64,000 nt of DNA from Carnobacterium divergens DSM 20623. Lineage in GTDB: Bacteria; Bacillota; Bacilli; Lactobacillales; Carnobacteriaceae. The stretch covers positions 930,001 through 994,000 of the forward strand of contig NZ_JQLO01000001.1 of NCBI RefSeq assembly GCF_000744255.1, in the 5' to 3' direction. Position numbers and translations under genes: made by a program. Positions 59,116-64,000 of this stretch are shown piece by piece. Position 1 is the stretch's first letter. Each line of letters starts with the position of its first letter. The notes beneath the pieces are model-generated. The model was not told the origin of the DNA and searched no databases. It saw nothing but the letters and a program-made list of their open reading frames with translations.

Positions 59116-60192
59116 TTATTGGACTTTTTCACCAAAAGCACTTGCTTTGTTGTATTGATCAAAATGAATCGTATCACTTTGTAAATAATCATAAATCGAC
59201 TTAACGATTGGAATGCCTTCTTTTTCATATTTAGCTTCAATAATTTCTGACAATTCACCTGGATAAAGCACTTGATCAAAACCATTAGCTGGTTTTGATT
59301 CGTGAAGTTCTTCCACCATTTGATTAATGTCTTTTTTAAATTGCTCTAAGTCAGTGAAAAAGCTTGGATTGATTACAATATGGAGTTGACCTAAGTTTCT
59401 ACCCGCGGTAATATCGGTATACATAGACGAAACATGTTTCCCAAATGGCAAACCTAATAATGTACCCGATAAAATATCCACCATCATCATCAAACCATAA
59501 CCCTTTGGACCAGCAATTGGCAATAGCGCTTTCACTTCATGTGGATTTGTTGTCGCATTTCCTTCACCGTCCACTGCCCACGTATCTGGAATATCAACAT
59601 TTCTTGAACGAGCATCTAAAATTTTACCCCATGCTTGAACGGTTGTCGCCATATCAAATACGACGGGCGAATGACCAAAGCGCGGCGCTGCAAACGCAAT
59701 CGGATTTGTTCCAAAATACGGCTCTGCCCCGCCAAAAGGAACCACCATCGGATCGGATTGACAAACAGATAGGGCAATCATGTCTTGTTCAGCAGCTTGT
59801 TTAACAAAATAAGCTAAGGCCCCACTATGTCCCATTTGATGAACACCGACAACTCCTATACCCGTTTCTTTTGCAAGTGTAATCGCTTCTTTTAAAGCTT
59901 CATTTGCTGCAAAATGACCGACTCCATTATCTGCTTCAAAAATACCGACACTTGGTCCCGTTTGATTAAATTTAAATTTAGGTGCTAAATTTGTGCCACC
60001 TTTTGCAATGCGTTCTGCATAATAATCGACACGAACTGCTCCATGAGAATGGATACCTCTTGAATCCGCGAAAGCTAGTGTATCTGCTACAGTATCAGCA
60101 TGAATACTGGATAAGCCTGCTTTTTCTAATTTTTTTTGAATCAACTGGTGAAGTTCCTCTTTTGTTATTTTTACCATTTCTAATTCTGCCAT
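59116..60192 (-). CDS. allD: ureidoglycolate dehydrogenase-like protein, copy 1
   Basis: The 358-residue Ldh_2-family oxidoreductase should catalyse ureidoglycolate + NAD+ to oxalurate. Signature segments are DSRGIHSHGAVRVDYYAERI, QMGHSGALAYFVKQAAEQD, CQSDPMVVPFGGAEPYFGTN and IAGPKGYGLMMMVDILSG. It matches copy 2 over nearly the whole length but differs in the last 60 residues (NGFDQVLYPGELSEIIEAKY against NGFTEVNFPGERGRLRETRY). GAAGGCGG lies 11 nt before ATG 60192. It directly follows allE. Which copy is the true AllD cannot be decided here. Confidence 0.87.
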   Translation of the reverse strand: MAELEMVKITKEELHQLIQKKLEKAGLSSIHADTVADTLAFADSRGIHSHGAVRVDYYAERIAKGGTNLAPKFKFNQTGPSVGIFEADNGVGHFAANEALKEAITLAKETGIGVVGVHQMGHSGALAYFVKQAAEQDMIALSVCQSDPMVVPFGGAEPYFGTNPIAFAAPRFGHSPVVFDMATTVQAWGKILDARSRNVDIPDTWAVDGEGNATTNPHEVKALLPIAGPKGYGLMMMVDILSGTLLGLPFGKHVSSMYTDITAGRNLGQLHIVINPSFFTDLEQFKKDINQMVEELHESKPANGFDQVLYPGELSEIIEAKYEKEGIPIVKSIYDYLQSDTIHFDQYNKASAFGEKVQ

Positions 60193-60214
60193 GTCAAAAA
60201 TCCGCCTTCTTTAA

Positions 60215-61000
60215 TTAAATTTGTGCATCACGATTGCAATCTTTTGAGTATAAATAACTAAAGCTTTCGTCACGTCCTACTGCATATGTTGCTTGTGGTA
60301 CGTATGCGCCCATAAATAAATAATCACCTTTTTGAATTGGAATCCATTCATTATCCAGTACATAAACACCTGAACCTGATAACATATATGCGCCATGTTC
60401 TTGAACATGCGTTTCAATATAACCATGACTTGCTCCTGGTTTAAACGAAAGAATATGGAAATTCATATCAAAACCTAACTCTTTTGGCAATAAATCCGTT
60501 AATAAAACATCTGACATTCCTTCATAATGTTCTGCTGCCATTTCATTTGTGTTGCCACTCACCACATGGGCGGTATGACCAGCAATCGCTTCGTAACGCT
60601 TTTTATATAAGAATAATTCAGTATTTGCTCCATTTACGTTTTCTAAATACATTTTTTTACCCGCTGGTAGATAAACATAACCACCAGTTGTATGAATGTA
60701 TTCGGTTTCACCATCGCTTATTTTAACTTTTCCATCTAACACGTAAACAAAGGTTTCAACACCTTCTTCTCCAAATCCTAGTTCATTTCTACCATTTGGC
60801 AGCATTGTTACAATATAGTCTACGAAGGTTGCTCCTAATTTTGGTGTTGAAAGGATAGATAACTCACAGTCTTCAAAACCAGGAACTGTATTTTTTACTA
60901 GTCCGTCTGGTGGAATCAATGCAAAATTTCCTCTTCTAATAATTGAACGTGATGATAATAATTCATCACTATAACCAATACGATTATTTTTATAACCCAC
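60215..61000 (-). CDS. allE: (S)-ureidoglycine aminohydrolase
   Basis: AllE hydrolyses ureidoglycine to ureidoglycolate and ammonia, setting the stereochemistry that AllD needs. The 261-residue bicupin has two barrels: the first around GRNELGFGEEGVETFVYVLDG and GGYVYLPAGKKMYLEN, the second with HILSFKPGASHGYIETHVQEHGAYMLSG, both given here as adjoining pieces, where the Mn-binding Glu and His residues lie. It starts GTG 61000 after GTGAGG. It lies between an MFS gene and the allD pair. Confidence 0.92.
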   Translation of the reverse strand: MGYKNNRIGYSDELLSSRSIIRRGNFALIPPDGLVKNTVPGFEDCELSILSTPKLGATFVDYIVTMLPNGRNELGFGEEGVETFVYVLDGKVKISDGETEYIHTTGGYVYLPAGKKMYLENVNGANTELFLYKKRYEAIAGHTAHVVSGNTNEMAAEHYEGMSDVLLTDLLPKELGFDMNFHILSFKPGASHGYIETHVQEHGAYMLSGSGVYVLDNEWIPIQKGDYLFMGAYVPQATYAVGRDESFSYLYSKDCNRDAQI

Positions 61001-61031
61001 TTTAAAAACCTCACTTTATTATTTTTTGATT

Positions 61032-61065
61032 AGGAAATGGATGACTATTTTTAGTCATCCATTCC
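61032..61065 (-). repeat. intercistronic hairpin between MFS gene and allE
   Basis: A 14-bp inverted repeat (GGAATGGATGACTA / TAGTCATCCATTTCC, one bulge) has no T-tract on the minus strand. It is better explained as an mRNA processing or stabilising element than as a terminator. Confidence 0.55.
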
Positions 61066-61067
61066 AG

Positions 61068-62321
61068 TTAAGCATTTTCTTTATTACGCATCATTAAATT
61101 AGCTACTAAGAATAAAACAGTTCCTACAACCATAATTAAGGCTGATAAATAAAATCCATTTACTTTAGATCCAGTAGCATCCGAAATCAATCCTGTTACC
61201 CAAGGAGCTAGTACAGATGAACTCATTCCGAAGAAGTTGAAGACGCCAAAAGTTGTTCCATAGCCTTTTTTAGGTGCTGTATCCGCAATATACGAAATAA
61301 TAATGGGTTCTACAGCTAATTTTCCAAGTAATCCATACAAAATTAAGCCAACTAATAAAATTCCTGATGTTGGCGCTAAAACAGTTAAAACTAACATAAC
61401 AGCTGCTAGTAGTTCCAACACAACGATAAAATGAATTTTTTTAGATTGAAATTTATCTGATAGTCGACTAAAGAATAGCGCTCCTGGAATTGCTGAAAAA
61501 GCAACTAATGCTGCTGAAAAACCAATTGCAACGCCTTGGAATCCGCGCTCTTGTTGTAAGAAGGAAGGCAGCCAAGTAACGACCATATAGTAGCCATAAC
61601 AAGTTGCAAAATATAAAATATAAGAAGCAATCATATTAGGAGCAAATAAACGTTTCATTGAAACTTTATCTTCAGGTGCGTGCTCAATTTTTGTTTTAGA
61701 ACCTTTTTGAACCACCTCATCTGGTGTTGAACGAATGACTTTAACAAAGGCAATCATAATTAAAATAACTAAACCAGCCACTAAATACATCATAATTTGC
61801 CACGGTAGATGCAATTGTTTTACTAGTAAGCTTGATAAAATCAAGCCAATTCCCATTCCGATTGCTGAACCACTATTAATAATTGCGGTTGAAAGCCCAC
61901 GACGTTCGGCGGGGATACTTTCAGATGATAGCGAGTATGCTGAACCATAATAAGAGCCACAACCAATACCTGCTAACAAACTACCTGCGTAAACCATCGT
62001 AATCCCATTTGCATTGGCAATCAAAACTGCTGCTAATGCAAACAAAGTAAATCCTGGAATCAATACCATTTTCTTACCAAATTTATCAACTAAAATCCCG
62101 GCTGGAATTTGCATTCCTGTATAGCCAAAGAAATAAAAACTTGAGATGGCTCCTAGTGAAGCATCACTAATTCCACCACCTAATGAAGCATTTAATTCTG
62201 GGAAAATTGGGGATAGTGCTGAACGATACACCCAAATAATGGCCCACCCTAAACACAACATGACAATGATTTGTTTCCAGTATTCCATACCTTTTTGTTT
62301 GATTGCTTGACTATTCTCCAT
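61068..62321 (-). CDS. MFS transporter of the allantoin cluster
   Basis: The 417-residue protein is a 12-span major facilitator with the loop 2-3 motif GILVDKFGKKMVLIPGF, the N-terminal WVYRSALSPIFPELNASLGG and SRLSDKFQSKKIHF in the central loop. The pattern resembles anion:cation symporters for organic acids. Lying between allC and allE, it may carry allantoate, ureidoglycolate or expel oxamate, but the substrate cannot be read from sequence. ATG 62321 is used because AAAGGAG is 8 nt upstream; the ORF start GTG 62330 lies within one base of that site. It ends before a non-terminator hairpin. Confidence 0.8.
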   Translation of the reverse strand: MENSQAIKQKGMEYWKQIIVMLCLGWAIIWVYRSALSPIFPELNASLGGGISDASLGAISSFYFFGYTGMQIPAGILVDKFGKKMVLIPGFTLFALAAVLIANANGITMVYAGSLLAGIGCGSYYGSAYSLSSESIPAERRGLSTAIINSGSAIGMGIGLILSSLLVKQLHLPWQIMMYLVAGLVILIMIAFVKVIRSTPDEVVQKGSKTKIEHAPEDKVSMKRLFAPNMIASYILYFATCYGYYMVVTWLPSFLQQERGFQGVAIGFSAALVAFSAIPGALFFSRLSDKFQSKKIHFIVVLELLAAVMLVLTVLAPTSGILLVGLILYGLLGKLAVEPIIISYIADTAPKKGYGTTFGVFNFFGMSSSVLAPWVTGLISDATGSKVNGFYLSALIMVVGTVLFLVANLMMRNKENA

Positions 62322-62335
62322 ACCCTTCACTCCTT

Positions 62336-63568
62336 TTAATCTACGTATGCTAGCTCATACAAGACTAACGCCATTGTTTTAACACCTTCAACTAAATCTT
62401 CTAATTTCGTGTCTTCTGCTGGATTGTGACTAATGCCATCAATACTTGGGACAAAAATCATACCTGTTGGTATTTGAGGGGCAATAATTTGAGAATCATG
62501 ACCTGCGCCACTATGCATCATACGATAATTAATGCCTTCTTTTTCAGCCACATTTTTAATAACCTCAATCATTTTTTTATCCATTGGAATCGGTGTTTCG
62601 TCCATCCATAAATCCACGGTTAACTCTAAACCTAATTCATCAGCAATTTGATGCATATCTTCTTCAATCTCCGCTGTAAAGTCATTTAGAATGTTTTGAT
62701 CTGTATGACGACAATCCATTGTGAACAAAACTTCTCCAGGAACAACATTCACAGTATTGGGTTTTGGCTCTACTTTTCCAAAAGTCAGTACCAATGGTTC
62801 TCCAACTAATCGTGCTTTATCAATGGATTGGGAACAGATTTTACTAAATCCATAAATCGCGTCTTTTCGATACTTCATTGGAGTTGTTCCTGCGTGATTT
62901 GCTTGACCTTTTAAAATCATTGTATAGCGCTTTTGACCAACGATACTTGTCACCACGCCGACTGATTTATTTTCTAATTCTAATACATTTCCTTGTTCGA
63001 TATGAATTTCCAAGAAGGCTTTAATATCTTTACGAAGCGTTTCTTCTTCATCTTTAAAATCAAAACCAGCGTTTCTCATAGCATCAACAAATTTCACTCC
63101 ATTAAAATCGGCTATTTCAGATACGTCTTCTTTTTTTGCAAGACCCATCAAATTTTTACTTCCCCAAAAAGCAAATGGAAAACGGCTTCCTTCTTCTTCT
63201 GCCATTGAAATTACTTCAAGCGAACGAAGAGGTGTTCCGTATTGTTCTTTTAAATACTTAACTGCCAGATAAGAAGAAATAACACCAAATTGTCCATCTA
63301 ATTTCCCACCATTTACCACAGTGTCAATATGTGATCCTGTTAAAATGGTTTCAGTTGGATACTTGCTTCCTTCCAAACGACCGAAAAGATTGCCTATTGC
63401 ATCAAAACTTGTGACCATTCCAATATCAGAAAGCCTTTGTTTCACACCATTTTGAGCTTCTAACCAGAAATCAGAATACAACAAGCGAGTGGTTCCTCCG
63501 GTTGGATCTGCCCCTATATTTGAAAGCCATTTAACATTTTCTGCCACTTCTTTTGTTAAATCCATCAT
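62336..63568 (-). CDS. allC: allantoate amidohydrolase
   Basis: AllC hydrolyses allantoate to ureidoglycine, CO2 and ammonia. The 410-residue M20-type metalloenzyme has GSHIDTVVNGGKLDGQFGV, SMAEEEGSRFPFAFWGS, LEIHIEQGNVLE and the C-terminal MMHSGAGHDSQIIA, which supply the two-metal ligands, and TMDCRHTDQNIL in the dimerisation domain. N-carbamoyl-amino-acid hydrolases look similar, but the cluster supports AllC. AAAGGA precedes ATG 63568 at 10 nt. It is the first gene of the long minus-strand operon, whose promoter region carries a strong cre box at 63615-63631. Confidence 0.93.
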   Translation of the reverse strand: MMDLTKEVAENVKWLSNIGADPTGGTTRLLYSDFWLEAQNGVKQRLSDIGMVTSFDAIGNLFGRLEGSKYPTETILTGSHIDTVVNGGKLDGQFGVISSYLAVKYLKEQYGTPLRSLEVISMAEEEGSRFPFAFWGSKNLMGLAKKEDVSEIADFNGVKFVDAMRNAGFDFKDEEETLRKDIKAFLEIHIEQGNVLELENKSVGVVTSIVGQKRYTMILKGQANHAGTTPMKYRKDAIYGFSKICSQSIDKARLVGEPLVLTFGKVEPKPNTVNVVPGEVLFTMDCRHTDQNILNDFTAEIEEDMHQIADELGLELTVDLWMDETPIPMDKKMIEVIKNVAEKEGINYRMMHSGAGHDSQIIAPQIPTGMIFVPSIDGISHNPAEDTKLEDLVEGVKTMALVLYELAYVD

Positions 63569-63783
63569 GTATCATCTGTCCTTTCTTTTATAAGCTTTCT
63601 TACTACACTTCTTATTGTAAGCGCTTATCAATGGAATTGCATTGTATAAACACGCTAAATAGTCTTATATCTTTTTGTTCATAACAAACAATTATCTTCT
63701 TTTTTTTAGATACTGTTGCTATATCATTCTTTTTCTATCATCCTTTACAATGAAGATAGAATTATTCTTAAGGAGGAAAATAA
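63569..63783. promoter_or_regulatory. divergent region with CcpA cre box before allC
   Basis: TTGTAAGCGCTTATCAA at 63615-63631 is a near-palindromic cre box that fits the CcpA consensus and lies 47-63 nt upstream of the allC start. It predicts catabolite repression of the whole minus-strand allantoin operon. No clear -35/-10 pair was identified with confidence. The hydrolase ribosome site AAGGAGG lies at 63771-63777. Confidence 0.7.
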
Positions 63784-64000
63784 ATGGATTATCAAGAATT
63801 TACGTATAGTACCTTACAAGGACTTCCTTTAATGGCTACTTTTTATCCATCAACACATTCCGAAGGCAGTCGCACTATTCTTTACATTCATGGTGGTGGC
63901 CTTGTTTGGGGCAGTCGCAAGGATTTGCCTGCTGATTATATCGACCTTTTTCATAAAGCTGGATACAATTTTTTAACTTTTGACTATCCATTGGCACCTG
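63784..64000 (+). CDS. alpha/beta hydrolase, 5' part (cut by window end)
   Basis: ATG 63784, with AAGGAGG just upstream, opens a frame that runs off the window. The visible 72 residues include TILYIHGGGLVWGSRKDLP, whose HGGG oxyanion-hole motif is that of the hormone-sensitive-lipase-type alpha/beta hydrolases, followed by FLTFDYPLAP. It would act on a small ester or amide. The catalytic serine lies beyond the window, so the family subgroup cannot be set. It diverges from allC. Confidence 0.8.
   Translation, partial: MDYQEFTYSTLQGLPLMATFYPSTHSEGSRTILYIHGGGLVWGSRKDLPADYIDLFHKAGYNFLTFDYPLAP

Noticed and set aside
61032-61065. terminator between the MFS gene and allE
   Set aside because: The hairpin is strong, but no T-tract follows on the transcribed strand.

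Overview
This window comes from the chromosome of a low-GC, AT-rich Gram-positive bacterium of the Lactobacillales. The main clues are the PyrR-attenuated pyr operon in Bacillus/Enterococcus order, the plsY-parE-parC neighbourhood, the fermentative pflB-pflA pair, strong AAGGAGG-type ribosome sites, frequent TTG starts and CcpA cre boxes. Carnobacterium or a close relative is my best guess, but the genus is inferred, not proven. I saw no rRNA, tRNA, CRISPR, prophage or intact insertion sequence.

Layout. 1-5.6 kb: plsY diverges from parE-parC (topoisomerase IV). 5.6-15 kb is a pyruvate and energy block: pflB, pflA, a LysR regulator, ppaC, the two-component pair lytS-lytR and lrgA-lrgB, with a perfect cre box before lrgA. 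15-18.5 kb: an unrecognised membrane-anchored protein, a CorA-type Mg transporter, and a DsbB-like protein with a tiny DUF5993-type membrane protein. 18.6-23.5 kb: a VOC protein, two tandem ECF S-components each with its own near-identical promoter, an S66 LD-carboxypeptidase, a PfpI/DJ-1 protein, an LCP wall-polymer ligase and a MarR regulator with a large palindromic operator. 23.6-26.8 kb: a tryptophan-type ABC importer (trpXYZ) behind a long leader. The leader encodes two tiny Trp-containing peptides separated by two tandem terminators; neither peptide is an annotated-size gene. 26.8-32.4 kb: alpha-carbonic anhydrase, RqcH, a GyrI-like protein, GDPD, and a Bcr/CflA-type exporter behind a 25-codon leader peptide.

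32.5-45.9 kb (minus strand) is the complete UMP pathway: lspA, rluD-like, pyrR, pyrP, pyrB, pyrC, carA, carB, pyrK, pyrD, pyrF, pyrE. PyrR-binding loops and terminators lie before pyrR and before pyrP. 46.1-46.9 kb is an LssY_C-domain membrane protein.

47-63.6 kb is an allantoin-fermentation island. On the plus strand are an allantoin permease and allB, then pucR. On the minus strand are pucG, and separately allC, an MFS transporter, allE, two allD paralogues, fdrA(allF), DUF1116(allG), DUF2877(allH) and carbamate kinase. Together they can take allantoin through allantoate, ureidoglycine, ureidoglycolate and oxalurate to oxamate plus carbamoyl phosphate, and harvest ATP. Cre boxes sit near both ends. 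The window ends inside an alpha/beta-hydrolase gene.

The most novel-looking item is the double Trp leader-peptide attenuator in front of trpXYZ, where relatives would be expected to use a T-box. The second is the proline-rich leader peptide in front of the Bcr/CflA exporter.
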